A stretch of DNA of 64,000 nt from Propionibacteriaceae bacterium ZF39. GTDB taxonomy: Bacteria; Actinomycetota; Actinomycetes; Propionibacteriales; Propionibacteriaceae. Location of the stretch: NCBI GenBank assembly GCA_039565995.1, contig CP154795.1:248001-312000 (forward strand), written 5' to 3'. The translations under genes and the position numbers were made by a program. A model generated the notes under the pieces. It was not told where the DNA came from, did no database searches, and worked only from the letters and a program-made list of their open reading frames with translations. Below, piece by piece: positions 51,337-61,363 of the stretch (the stretch's first letter is position 1; each line of letters starts with the position of its first letter).

Positions 51337-52932
51337 TCAGTGTTGCAGGGCTGTGCCCGTGCCGACACCGGTCATGGAGCGGACCTCCATCTCGGCGGAC
51401 ACCGCGGTGTTGTCTTCCTTCGACAGAACCGAGCCGAGCCAGGCCAGGAAGAACCCGATTGGCACTGACACCAAGGCCGGGTTGGTCAATGGGAACCACG
51501 CGAAGTTGACATCGGGGAACATCGCGGTGGGGGCACCCGAGACCGTCTTGGAGAAGGCGATGAACACGATCGAGCTGATCAGGCCGCCATAGATCGACCA
51601 GAGCGCACCCTGGGTCTTGAAGCCCTTCCAATAGAGCGAGAAGAGGATCGACGGCAGGTTGGCGCTGGCGGCGATCGCGAAGGCCAGCGAGACGAGGAAC
51701 GCCACATTGATGCTGCGGGCGGCGACGCCGCCGCCGATGGCCAGGATGCCGAGGATGATCACGACGATGCGGGCGACCCTGATCTCCTTGGCCGGATCGG
51801 CCTTCCCCTTGTGGATCACGGAGTTGTAGATGTCGTGGGCGAACGAGGCCGACGCAGCGATCGCCAGGCCGGCGACCACGGCGAGGATGGTGGCGAAGGC
51901 GACACCGGAGATGACGCCCATGAGGATCGGGCCACCGAGTTCCAGGGCCAGCAGCGGGGCGGCCGCGTTGGCCTTGCCCGGTGCGGCGAGGATGTTCTCC
52001 TTGCCGACCAGGATCGCCGCGCCATAGCCCAGCACCATCGTGAACAGATAGAACAGGCCGATCAGGGCGATCGCCCACGAGACCGACCGACGGGCTTCCT
52101 TGGCGGTGGGCACCGTGTAGAAGCGCATCAGCACGTGCGGCAGACCGGCGCAGCCGAGGACGACGGCGATGGCCAGGGAGATGAAGCCCAGGGGGTTGGT
52201 GCCGTACTGCAGCATCGGCTCCAGGATCCTGTGCCCATCCGGGTGGGTCTGGGCGGCGGTGCCGAGGAGCCTCGAGAAGTTCATGCCATAGAGGCCGAGG
52301 ACCCAGAGCGTCATGATGCCGGCACCCAGCATGAGCAACACGGCCTTGATCATCTGCACCCAGGTGGTGCCCTTCATGCCGCCGATGAGCACATAGATGA
52401 TCATGAGGATGCCGACGAGGGCGATGATGCCGATCTGGACCGCGAGGTCGCTGACACCGAGGAGCACGGCGACGAGGGAGCCCGCGCCGACCATCTGGGC
52501 CAGCAGATAGAAGAAGCTGATGACGAGGGTCGAGATCGAGGCCGCCATGCGGACCGGGCCCTGACGGGTCCGGAACGACAACACGTCGGCCATGGTGTAT
52601 TTGCCGGTGTTGCGCATCGGCTCGGCCACGAGCAGAAGTGCCACGAGCCAGGCCACGAGATAGCCGATCGAGAAGAGCAGGCCGTCATAGCCATAGATGG
52701 CAACGGCGCCGGCGATGCCGAGGAACGATGCGGCGGAGAGATAGTCGCCCGCGATGGCGAAGCCGTTCTGGCGGCCACTGAACTCGGCGCCGCCGGTGTA
52801 ATAGGCCTTGCCCTTCTTGGCGCGGCCACCGCTGGAGACATAGATCACGATGCCCAGCGTCAGGACGACGAAGAGTCCGAAGATCGTGATGTTGAGGATC
52901 GGGTTTGCCTGCTGCTGCATGGTGGTGATCAC
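51337..52932 (-). CDS. Solute:sodium symporter, ActP/acetate-type
   Basis: 531 residues; GTG 52932 overlaps the DUF485 stop as GTGA, and ATG 52920 is an alternative. Thirteen or so membrane segments. Marks are YYTGGAEFSGRQNGFAIAGDYLSAASFLGIAGAVAIYGYDG near 40-80 (sodium-site region of the SSS family), GCAGLPHVLMRFYTVPTAKEARRSV near 265, and GALWSIYGGLISSIVFI. The family takes up acetate and other short monocarboxylates. The pairing with a DUF485 protein (as yjcH-actP) supports this. Confidence 0.9.
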   Translation of the reverse strand: MITTMQQQANPILNITIFGLFVVLTLGIVIYVSSGGRAKKGKAYYTGGAEFSGRQNGFAIAGDYLSAASFLGIAGAVAIYGYDGLLFSIGYLVAWLVALLLVAEPMRNTGKYTMADVLSFRTRQGPVRMAASISTLVISFFYLLAQMVGAGSLVAVLLGVSDLAVQIGIIALVGILMIIYVLIGGMKGTTWVQMIKAVLLMLGAGIMTLWVLGLYGMNFSRLLGTAAQTHPDGHRILEPMLQYGTNPLGFISLAIAVVLGCAGLPHVLMRFYTVPTAKEARRSVSWAIALIGLFYLFTMVLGYGAAILVGKENILAAPGKANAAAPLLALELGGPILMGVISGVAFATILAVVAGLAIAASASFAHDIYNSVIHKGKADPAKEIRVARIVVIILGILAIGGGVAARSINVAFLVSLAFAIAASANLPSILFSLYWKGFKTQGALWSIYGGLISSIVFIAFSKTVSGAPTAMFPDVNFAWFPLTNPALVSVPIGFFLAWLGSVLSKEDNTAVSAEMEVRSMTGVGTGTALQH

Positions 52933-53285
52933 TGCTCATCCTCCAGTCGTGCGCGGATCTGGCCCGCCAGGGGGTCGAGGTTCTTGTTGGCGTGCCGGAT
53001 ATACAGCCACGTCAGAAGGAAGGTGGTCACGAACTGCATCAGGCCGAGGAAGATGCCGACGTTGACTTCGCCGATCAGGCGCTGCGTCATGAACCCCCGC
53101 GCATAGGTCGAGAGCAACACGAACGCGAAATACCACACCAGGAACGCGATGGTCATGGGGAAGGCGAAGCCACGGAAGTTCTTCCGCAGCTGGCCGAACT
53201 CCGGGGTCTTGCTCACTTCGACGAACTCATCGCGGGTCGGTTCGCGTTTGGCGGTCGTCTCGCCAGAGTCGTGGCTGGAAGCCAT
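52929..53285 (-). CDS. DUF485 membrane protein, YjcH-like
   Basis: 118 residues with two membrane segments (AFPMTIAFLVWYFAFVLLSTYA near 48-70; GIFLGLMQFVTTFLLTWLYI near 84-105) and the polar, helical ends typical of DUF485 (FGQLRKNFRGFAFP before the first helix). It always goes with an ActP-type symporter, here overlapping its start by 4 bases. The upstream 216 bp hold the promoter; no other gene is seen there. Confidence 0.92.
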   Translation of the reverse strand: MASSHDSGETTAKREPTRDEFVEVSKTPEFGQLRKNFRGFAFPMTIAFLVWYFAFVLLSTYARGFMTQRLIGEVNVGIFLGLMQFVTTFLLTWLYIRHANKNLDPLAGQIRARLEDEQ

Positions 53286-53501
53286 GGGATCTCCTCATTG
53301 GTGTCGCCGTTGAGACCAAAGAATCTGACGTCAAGATCGCACACGTGGGCGTGAGATGTCACCTATTCGCGCAAATCGCATAGTGCTTGTTATGGAAGGA
53401 AACCCATTGGAAAATTGAATGGCATTCCGCGCGCCGACTCCGGTCATTTTCCGGGTGGTCATGGCGCCGCGCGATTATTGTCCCGGGGTATTTTCAGGGG
53501 T

Positions 53502-53984
53502 GTGCAGATCGCCCTCGCCACGCCGGATCAGTACGCCCGGATCTCGGCTGCGACGCTAGCGGCGTACGCGGAGTTCGAGGCTGCTGATGAGGCGTACCGG
53601 CGCAAGCTCGGCGACTCCGCCGCCCGCGCCGCCGAGGCAGAACTCTGGGTGGCTCTCGACGGGGATCGCGTCCTCGGGTCGGTGACCCGCTGTCCTGTCG
53701 GCTCGCCCTGGCGGCAGGTTGCCGGTGAGGGCGAGGGGGAGTTCCGGATGCTCGCGGTGGACCCGGCGGCCCAGGGCAGTGGTGTCGGGGTCGCTCTCGT
53801 GCGTCACGTGCTTGATCGTTGCCGGGCCGGGGGCGATCACACCGTCGTCCTGTCCACCTCCACCGAGATGCTCACCGCCCACGGCATGTATGCCCGACTC
53901 GGCTTCACCCGGATGCCCGAGCGCGACTGGAGCCCGGTCCCCGGCGTCGGCCTGCTGGTCTATGGGAGGGCGCTCGACGCCTGA
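53502..53984 (+). CDS. GNAT family N-acetyltransferase
   Basis: 160 residues from GTG 53502. Coenzyme A site EFRMLAVDPAAQGSGVGVALVRHVLDRCRAGGDHTVVLST (about 84-123, with the Q/RxxGxG/A pattern) and a GMYARLGFTRMPER end. Substrate unknown. It stands alone between the DUF485 control region and the FAD-Rieske gene. Confidence 0.85.
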   Translation: MQIALATPDQYARISAATLAAYAEFEAADEAYRRKLGDSAARAAEAELWVALDGDRVLGSVTRCPVGSPWRQVAGEGEGEFRMLAVDPAAQGSGVGVALVRHVLDRCRAGGDHTVVLSTSTEMLTAHGMYARLGFTRMPERDWSPVPGVGLLVYGRALDA

Positions 53985-54104
53985 GCCGTCGCGCGGCCAC
54001 GAGGCCGGCTCGCGGGCCCTTGATCACCTATTTTTCACGCGTATTCTGGGAAAAATGGTCGTCAAAGAGGCCGACCGTTCGATCCCCCCGAGAGGTGGAG
54101 AGAA

Positions 54105-55298
54105 ATGTCCCCGGTCACTGCGGGCAGGTCATACTGGATGGAGTCTGTTCCGGGACGCTCGTTCCCCGCGCTGAAAGGCTCGGTTGAGGCGGATGTCTGC
54201 GTCATCGGCGGCGGCATCACCGGGCTCCTGACGGCCCACGAGCTGGCCGGAGCCGGCCGTCGAGTCGTGGTGTTGGAGGCTGATCGACTCGCCGCATCGG
54301 TCACGGGCTACACGACCGCCAAGCTCACCTCGCAGCACTCGCTGCGCTATCGCAGGCACACCCAGGAGTTGGGTGCCGAGGCCGCGCGTACCTATGGCGA
54401 GGTCAACCAGCGGGCGCTCGACGCCATCCGCCGGCTGGCTGCCGACCTGGGCGTGGCGGACGATGTCGAGCCCCGCGACGCCTATGTCTATGGCACCGAC
54501 TCCGCCGGCGTCGCCGACCTCCGGGCCGAGGCCGAGGCCGCCGCCGAAGCTGGCCTGCCGGCCTCCTTCACCCGCGACGTGCCGGTGCCGTTCGCGACCG
54601 TGGGGGCGGTCCGGTTCGCCGACCAGGCCCAGATCCATCCGCGTACGCTCCTGCTGGCGCTCGCCGACGCCCTCGTGGAGCGCGGTGTGGGGATCTTCGA
54701 GTCGAGCGAGGCAACCGAGGTGGTGGGGGACGGCCGCTGGAGCGTGACCACCGAGCAGGGAAGTGTCAGCGCCGAGCAGGTGGTTCTCGCCACCCTGACC
54801 CCCAGCGCCGGAGTCGGCGATGACCTGTGGGGCAAGCTCTATTGCCACCAGGGCTTCGCGGTGGCGCTCGAACTCCATGACGAGGACGCCCTGACCGGCG
54901 CGGATGGGCGCGGGGGCGTACTTATCTCGAACGATCGGCCGATGCGATTGATGCGGCCGGTCCGCCGGGACCAGGGACGGCTCCTGCAGGTGGGTGGGGC
55001 GTCCTACGTCGCGGATGCGAGTTCGGGGGATACGCCCTATGACGACCTCGAGGCCTGGGCGCGCGAGCACTTCGACGTCGGAGCGGTGCTCCATCGCTGG
55101 ACGACGCAGGACTACGACGGAGGCCTGGAGGTCGTGTCGGCGGTCTGTACGCACGCCGGCTGCATCGTGCTCTGGGACGCGGACGAGCAGGGATGGGCCT
55201 GCCCCTGCCACGGGTCGACCTTCGCGGTCGACGGAGCGGTCACCAACGGTCCGGCCGAGGACCCCCTGCGCGATCTCGGGCATCTGCTCCGGGGCTGA
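54105..55298 (+). CDS. FAD oxidoreductase fused to a Rieske domain, shortened in the middle
   Basis: 397 residues. FAD domain: [52 protein letters not shown] near 31-82. Rieske domain: CTHAGC with ligands C348 and H350, and CPCHGS with C366 and H369. In family members of about 500 residues the text HRWTTQDYD is followed by the substrate/FAD-closing part (GLPFVG..., a FRKWGMTNG-like segment) and a linker before VSAVCTHxGC. Here HRWTTQDYD runs directly into [15 protein letters not shown], so roughly 100-120 residues are absent without a frame break. Such a protein may not complete its FAD domain. AGAGGTGGAGAG lies before the start. Confidence 0.8.
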   Translation: MSPVTAGRSYWMESVPGRSFPALKGSVEADVCVIGGGITGLLTAHELAGAGRRVVVLEADRLAASVTGYTTAKLTSQHSLRYRRHTQELGAEAARTYGEVNQRALDAIRRLAADLGVADDVEPRDAYVYGTDSAGVADLRAEAEAAAEAGLPASFTRDVPVPFATVGAVRFADQAQIHPRTLLLALADALVERGVGIFESSEATEVVGDGRWSVTTEQGSVSAEQVVLATLTPSAGVGDDLWGKLYCHQGFAVALELHDEDALTGADGRGGVLISNDRPMRLMRPVRRDQGRLLQVGGASYVADASSGDTPYDDLEAWAREHFDVGAVLHRWTTQDYDGGLEVVSAVCTHAGCIVLWDADEQGWACPCHGSTFAVDGAVTNGPAEDPLRDLGHLLRG

Positions 55299-55304
55299 CG
55301 ACTG

Positions 55305-55338
55305 CCGGGCCGACCGGACAGGGACCCGGTCGGCCCGG
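55305..55338. terminator. Inverted repeat after the FAD-Rieske gene
   Basis: CCGGGCCGACCGG (55305-55317), 8-base loop, CCGGTCGGCCCGG (55326-55338), 7 bp after the stop; no T-run. Confidence 0.6.
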
Positions 55339-55386
55339 CGCATCCGTCGGCGGCGACGATCACGGAACTCAACTAAGGTGGCCCCC

Positions 55387-55872
55387 GTGACCGAACCGCG
55401 TGAGAACCTGCTGGCGACCTTCGGGACCACGCCGGCGACCAAGCTGCCCGAAGACCCCGCCGCCCTGGAGATCCAGGAACACGGCAAGGACCGGTTCGTC
55501 GAGATCGTGCGCGCCCATCCGGAGTCGTCCCTGTGCTGGGCGATGCTCGCCGAGGGTGCCCTGACCCTGGGGACGCCCGATGGCGACGTGACGGCGTACG
55601 CCTATGCGCGCACCGGCTACCACCGCGGGCTCGACGCGCTGCGCCGCGCCGGATGGAAGGGCCAAGGGCCGATCCCGTGGGAGCACGGCCCGAATCGCGG
55701 GTTCCTCCGGGCGCTCTGGGCGCTCGCCGTGGCCGCGCATCGCATCGGCGAGGAGGCCGAACACGAGCGCTGCGCCCAGTTCCTGCGCGACTCCTCGTTC
55801 AAGGCCTATGACGTCCTGACGGACACGCGACCGGTCGACCGGGTCGCGGACGCGGGCGACGCAGCCGAGTGA
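55387..55872 (+). CDS. DUF3151 protein
   Basis: 161 residues from GTG 55387. Family marks are NLLATFGTTPATKLPED, HPESSLCWAMLAEGAL, AYAYARTGYHRGLDALRRAGWKGQGPIPWEHGPNRGFLRALWALAVAA and CAQFLRDSSFKAYDVL. Confined to actinobacteria, function unknown; often next to fba or purA, as here. The purA gene follows 92 bp later. Confidence 0.88.
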   Translation: MTEPRENLLATFGTTPATKLPEDPAALEIQEHGKDRFVEIVRAHPESSLCWAMLAEGALTLGTPDGDVTAYAYARTGYHRGLDALRRAGWKGQGPIPWEHGPNRGFLRALWALAVAAHRIGEEAEHERCAQFLRDSSFKAYDVLTDTRPVDRVADAGDAAE

Positions 55873-55910
55873 GCCTCGTTATCCTGAGCTGTCACATGGG
55901 GCCCCGTTGA

Positions 55911-57251
<1,341 letters not shown>

Positions 57252-57330
57252 CAGCTGACTCAGGCCCACTGCGAAGCGAAGCGAGCGCGGGGGTCCCGGG
57301 GGTCGTCCCCCGACAACGAAGGGAACACCC

Positions 57331-58611
57331 ATGAAGGTATTGGTCCTCGGAAGCGGCGCTCGCGAGCACGCCCTGGCGCATGCGCTGGAGCGCGACCCGG
57401 TGGTCGAGAAGGTGTACGCCGCCCCCGGCGCGGCCATGATGAGCCAGGTCGCCGAGCTCGTTCGCGTCGACATGCTCTATCCGGCCGAAGTGGCCGAGCT
57501 CGCCAAGAAGCTCGAGGTCGACCTGGTCGTGGTGGGCCCCGAGGCGCCGCTCGTCGCCGGTGTGTCCGATGCCGTCCGCGAGGCCGGCATTCCGTGCTTC
57601 GGCCCGTCCAAGGGTGCGGCCCAGATCGAGGGCTCGAAGGCGTTCGCCAAGGAAGTCATGGCCGCCGCGGGCGTACCCACCGCGCAGTCCCGCCTCTGCG
57701 CCGATATGGCCGAGGTCGAGGCCGCGCTCGACGAGTTCGGCGCACCCTATGTCGTCAAGGAGAACGGCCTTGCCTCCGGCAAGGGCGTCATCGTGACCGA
57801 GGACCGCGCCGCCGCGATCGCCCATGCCGAGAAGTGCCAGGAAGTCCTCGTCGAGGAGCACATGTCGGGCCCGGAGATCTCGCTCTTCGCGATCTGTGAC
57901 GGCAAGACCGCGGTGCCGATGCAGGCGGCGCAGGACTTCAAGCGCGCGCAGGACGGCGACAAGGGGCCCAACACCGGTGGCATGGGTGCGTACACCCCCG
58001 TGCCGTGGGCTCCTGCCAACCTCGAGCAGGAGACCTGCGAGAAGGTCATCCAGCCGGTGCTGGACGAGCTGGCCAAGCGGGGTACGCCCTTCGTCGGGCT
58101 CCTCTATGCCGGCCTCATGCTGACTCCGAAGGGCATCAAGGTCGTCGAGTTCAACGCCCGCTTCGGTGACCCGGAGACCCAGCCGATCCTGCTGCAGCTC
58201 GAGTCGCCGCTCGCGCAGGTGCTGCTGGCCGCGGCCAAGGGGGAGCTCGAGGAATTCGGTCCGCTGAAGTTTGCGCCCGGCTTCGCGGTCGGTGTCGTGG
58301 TCGCCTCGGAGGGTTATCCCGAGAACCCGGCTCTCGGCACGCGCATCTTCGAGGGGCAGTTCCGCTCGGGGAACATCAAGCTGTTCCACGGCGGCACCGG
58401 CCGCGACGATCTCGGCAACCTCATCGTCACCGGAGGCCGCATCTTCACCGTCACCGGTCGCGGCCACACGCTGGGCTTCGCCCGCAACATGGTCTATGCC
58501 GCGCTGAAGGCCTTCCACATGGACAAGTCGTTCTGGCGCCACGACATCGCCGACCGGGCGATCAAGGGCGAGATCAAGTACGACGTCCCCGAAGGTGGTC
58601 TCTTCCAGTGA
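57331..58611 (+). CDS. purD: Phosphoribosylamine-glycine ligase
   Basis: 426 residues. MKVLVLGSGAREHALAHALE at 1-20, VVGPEAPLVAGVSDAVREAGIPCFGPSKGAAQIEGSK near 67-105, and ATP-grasp marks VVKENGLASGKGVIV near 137 and NTGGMGAYTPVPW, EFNARFGDPETQPIL near 275. It makes glycinamide ribonucleotide. The stop overlaps the purB start. Between purA and purD there are 79 bp with a GC-rich stretch and an AAGGGA binding site. Confidence 0.97.
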   Translation: MKVLVLGSGAREHALAHALERDPVVEKVYAAPGAAMMSQVAELVRVDMLYPAEVAELAKKLEVDLVVVGPEAPLVAGVSDAVREAGIPCFGPSKGAAQIEGSKAFAKEVMAAAGVPTAQSRLCADMAEVEAALDEFGAPYVVKENGLASGKGVIVTEDRAAAIAHAEKCQEVLVEEHMSGPEISLFAICDGKTAVPMQAAQDFKRAQDGDKGPNTGGMGAYTPVPWAPANLEQETCEKVIQPVLDELAKRGTPFVGLLYAGLMLTPKGIKVVEFNARFGDPETQPILLQLESPLAQVLLAAAKGELEEFGPLKFAPGFAVGVVVASEGYPENPALGTRIFEGQFRSGNIKLFHGGTGRDDLGNLIVTGGRIFTVTGRGHTLGFARNMVYAALKAFHMDKSFWRHDIADRAIKGEIKYDVPEGGLFQ

Positions 58612-60038
58612 TCCCCAACGTCCTGGCCACGCGGTATGCCTCCGAGCAGATGCGCCGCATCTGGTCGCCCGAGGAGAAGATCATCGCCGAGCGGCGGTTG
58701 TGGATCGCGGTCCTCGCGGCGCAGCGGGATCTCGGTGTGGACTTCGGCGGGGATGACCCGGATGCGGTGATCGCCGCCTATGAGGGTGTGATCGATCGCG
58801 TCGACCTGGCGTCGATCGCCGATCGCGAGCGGGTGACCAAGCACGACGTGAAGGCCCGCATCGAGGAGTTCAACGACCTCGCCGGGTTCGAGCATGTCCA
58901 CAAGGGCATGACCTCGCGCGACCTCACCGAGAACGTCGAGCAGCTCCAGATCCTGTCGTCGCTGCGACTGGTGCGCGATCGGGTGATTGCGACGTTGGTG
59001 GCGCTGGCCCGTTTGTCGGGGGAGTACGCCGAGTTGGCCATGGCCGGGCGCTCCCACAACGTGGCGGCTCAGATCACGACACTGGGCAAGCGATTCGCGA
59101 CAGCCACCGATGAGCTGTTGGTCGCCTATCAGCGCGTCAGCGAACTCATCGAGCGCTATCCGCTCCGCGGCATCAAGGGCCCGGTCGGCACCAGCCAGGA
59201 CATGCTCGACCTGCTCGGCGGGGACGAGGCCAAGCTCACCGAGCTCGAGCAGCGGATCGCCGAACACCTCGGTTGTGCCACCGTGCTCACGTCGACCGGT
59301 CAGGTCTATCCCCGGTCACTCGACTGGGACGTCCTGACCGCACTGGCCCAGGTCGCCGCCGCGCCGTCGAATGTCGCCACGTCGATCCGGCTGATGGCCG
59401 GCCACGAGCTCGTGACCGAGGGCTTCAGGCCCGGTCAGGTCGGCTCCTCGGCGATGCCCCACAAGATGAACACGCGCTCGTGTGAGCGTGTCAACGGGTT
59501 CGCGGTGATCCTGCGCGGCTATGTGTCGATGGCCGGTGAACTCGCGGGTGACCAGTGGAACGAGGGCGACGTGTCGTGCTCGGTCGTGCGGCGCGTGGCG
59601 CTGCCCGATGCCTGCTATGCACTCGACGGGCTGTTCGAGACCTTCCTGACCGTGCTGGGTGACTTCGGCGCGTTCCCGGCCGTGGTGAATGCCGAACTGC
59701 AGCGTTATCTGCCGTTCCTCACCACGACCAAGGTCCTCATGGCCGCCGTCCGCAAGGGCGTCGGTCGCGAGGCCGCACACGAGGCGATCAAGGAGCATGC
59801 CGTCGCCGTGGCGCTGGAGATGCGCGAGACCGGGCGGTCCGACAACGACCTCATGGATCGGCTGGCGGCCGATACGCGACTGGGGATGACGCGCGACGAG
59901 CTGGGTGCGCTGCTGACCGAACCGTTGGAGCTGGCCGGGTCCGCCCGCAGCCAGGTCGAGCGTCTGGTGACCCGTGTCGGTGAGATTGCGGACGAACATC
60001 CCGAGGCTGCGGCCTATACGCCCGGGTCGGTTCTCTGA
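58608..60038 (+). CDS. purB: Adenylosuccinate lyase
   Basis: 476 residues from GTG 58608 (GTGA overlap with purD). Marks: NVLATRYASEQMRRIWSPEEKIIAERRLW at the N-terminus, TSRDLTENVEQLQIL near 105, KRFATATDELL, and the fumarase-superfamily signature GSSAMPHKMNTRSCER near 285. Length and N-terminus fit the long-form PurB. It acts twice in purine synthesis. A 73-bp palindromic element starts 6 bp after the stop. Confidence 0.97.
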   Translation: MIPNVLATRYASEQMRRIWSPEEKIIAERRLWIAVLAAQRDLGVDFGGDDPDAVIAAYEGVIDRVDLASIADRERVTKHDVKARIEEFNDLAGFEHVHKGMTSRDLTENVEQLQILSSLRLVRDRVIATLVALARLSGEYAELAMAGRSHNVAAQITTLGKRFATATDELLVAYQRVSELIERYPLRGIKGPVGTSQDMLDLLGGDEAKLTELEQRIAEHLGCATVLTSTGQVYPRSLDWDVLTALAQVAAAPSNVATSIRLMAGHELVTEGFRPGQVGSSAMPHKMNTRSCERVNGFAVILRGYVSMAGELAGDQWNEGDVSCSVVRRVALPDACYALDGLFETFLTVLGDFGAFPAVVNAELQRYLPFLTTTKVLMAAVRKGVGREAAHEAIKEHAVAVALEMRETGRSDNDLMDRLAADTRLGMTRDELGALLTEPLELAGSARSQVERLVTRVGEIADEHPEAAAYTPGSVL

Positions 60039-60043
60039 GTTCT

Positions 60044-60116
60044 CTCCCAATTGTCACTACAGGCCAAGATCATCGGGATTATGCGGATGATCTTGGTTGA
60101 GAGGGACAATTGGGAG
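60044..60116. repeat. 73-bp palindromic element, copy 2
   Basis: Outer arms CTCCCAATTGTC / GACAATTGGGAG (12 bp, perfect), inner arms CCAAGATCATC / GATGATCTTGG (11 bp, perfect), loop GGGATTATGCG. Left half matches copy 1 at 42646-42718. Placed 6 bp after purB, so it could act as a transcript end or 3' stabiliser. Confidence 0.8.
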
Positions 60117-60190
60117 GGGCTCCGATCCCCCAGGTGTCTGCGGCTCGGTTGGAGGCGGACCCGCGGCCCGAAATCTGCCAGAGTGGCCCT

Positions 60191-60673
60191 ATGTTGCTGA
60201 GGCAGACGCGACCCGAGGACCTGGATGGAGTCATCGGGCTCGAACAGTGTGAGAACACCGAACCCTGGCTCGGCACCACCGGGCGCGAATGGCATCTCCA
60301 GGCCATCGACGACCCCGACGTCAGCCATCTCGTCTTCGTGAAGGCCCACCGGGGGCTCGACTCGGAGGATTCTTCGGACGAGGAGCTCGTCGGTTTCGTC
60401 GTGCTCGCCGGGCTCAGCAAGCCCGGGCCGATCGAGATGCGGCGCATGGTGATCAATCTGATCCAGCGCGGCAAGGGCTATGGCCGTCAGTTGCTCAACG
60501 AGGCCATCAAGCTCGTGCAGGACATGCCGGACCGCGATCGCATCTGGCTGGACGTCAATCCTGCCAATGAACCCGCAGTGGCGCTGTATGACAGTGTCGG
60601 CTTCGAACAATGCGACGTGCCCGAGGGCGTCACCCCCGTCGACGGTCTGATCTACCTCGACTTCGAACTCTGA
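60191..60673 (+). CDS. GNAT family N-acetyltransferase
   Basis: 160 residues from ATG 60191. LRQTRPEDLDGVIGLEQCENTEPWLG at the N-terminus is the RimI/RimJ-like entry; the CoA site is IEMRRMVINLIQRGKGYGRQLLNEAI (about 78-103), and VNPANEPAVALYDSVGFEQCD near 120-140 is typical. Its substrate is unknown. The last 22 bases overlap the convergent methyltransferase gene. Confidence 0.88.
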   Translation: MLLRQTRPEDLDGVIGLEQCENTEPWLGTTGREWHLQAIDDPDVSHLVFVKAHRGLDSEDSSDEELVGFVVLAGLSKPGPIEMRRMVINLIQRGKGYGRQLLNEAIKLVQDMPDRDRIWLDVNPANEPAVALYDSVGFEQCDVPEGVTPVDGLIYLDFEL

Positions 60674-61347
60674 GCCGCACCCCGCGTCAGGACCAGCACG
60701 TCCTTCACATCCACCTGGAATTCGTACGCCGTCGCGCGCACCTCGACCCCGTGGCCGGCCCGGCGTAAGCGATCGAGCACCCGCGGCACGAACTCGATCG
60801 CGTCGCCGGCCCCACGCAACGCGAAGGGGAAGATCCGCACCTCGGGCGCGATCCGCAGCAGCTCTGCCAGCGCCGCATCGTGCCACGCCTCGTCGAACAC
60901 GTCCGCCCACGTGAACAACAGGTGTGAGCAGAGCGCGAGGTCGAAGCTGTCGTCGTCGAAGGGCAGCCGGGGCAGCGCGCCGGTTACATAACGCTCCGGA
61001 TGGTCCTGCCGATCGGCCAGGAAGTCAGCCAGCGCCGCGGCGCGGAGCCGGGTGCGCTGCTCGGCCGAGCCATACCACGCGTAGGTGTAACGCACGTGGT
61101 TGTCGTCGATCATGCCCTGCCCGCGCGTGATGCCGGCGCGGACGCGTTCGGTGAGGGCTTCGGCCTCGAGGGCGTACGTCGGGTCGACCGCGACCGCCCG
61201 GCTCCCGCGTCGGTTGGCCTCGGCGGTGAAGCCGGCGGCGCCGGCGGACACGTCGATGATGCGGGGTGGCAGCGCGTTGGGGTCAAGAGCGAAGAAGGCC
61301 GCGTACTCGTCGAAGGAGCGGGAAGTAACCATCACATCCGACTGCAC
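60652..61347 (-). CDS. SAM-dependent methyltransferase, class I
   Basis: 231 residues from GTG 61347, chosen because GAGGAGG lies upstream. Marks: FALDPNALPPRIIDVSAGAAGFTAEANRRGSRAVAVDPTYAL (about 19-60, where the usual GxGxG is SAGAAG and the acidic residue follows as VDPTY), and FDDDSFDLALCSHLLFTWADVFDEAWHDAALAELLRI near 127-163. The substrate is unknown; the family is found in diverse actinobacteria and firmicutes. Just downstream of the diacylglycerol-kinase-like gene on the same strand. Confidence 0.82.
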   Translation of the reverse strand: MQSDVMVTSRSFDEYAAFFALDPNALPPRIIDVSAGAAGFTAEANRRGSRAVAVDPTYALEAEALTERVRAGITRGQGMIDDNHVRYTYAWYGSAEQRTRLRAAALADFLADRQDHPERYVTGALPRLPFDDDSFDLALCSHLLFTWADVFDEAWHDAALAELLRIAPEVRIFPFALRGAGDAIEFVPRVLDRLRRAGHGVEVRATAYEFQVDVKDVLVLTRGAAQSSKSR

Positions 61348-61363
61348 GGGGCCTCCTCGGTGA

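Noticed and set aside
53286-53501. CRP/GlxR site upstream of the DUF485 gene (GTGAGATGTCAC)
   Set aside because: The half-sites are spaced by 4, not 6, bases as in the TGTGA-N6-TCACA consensus.
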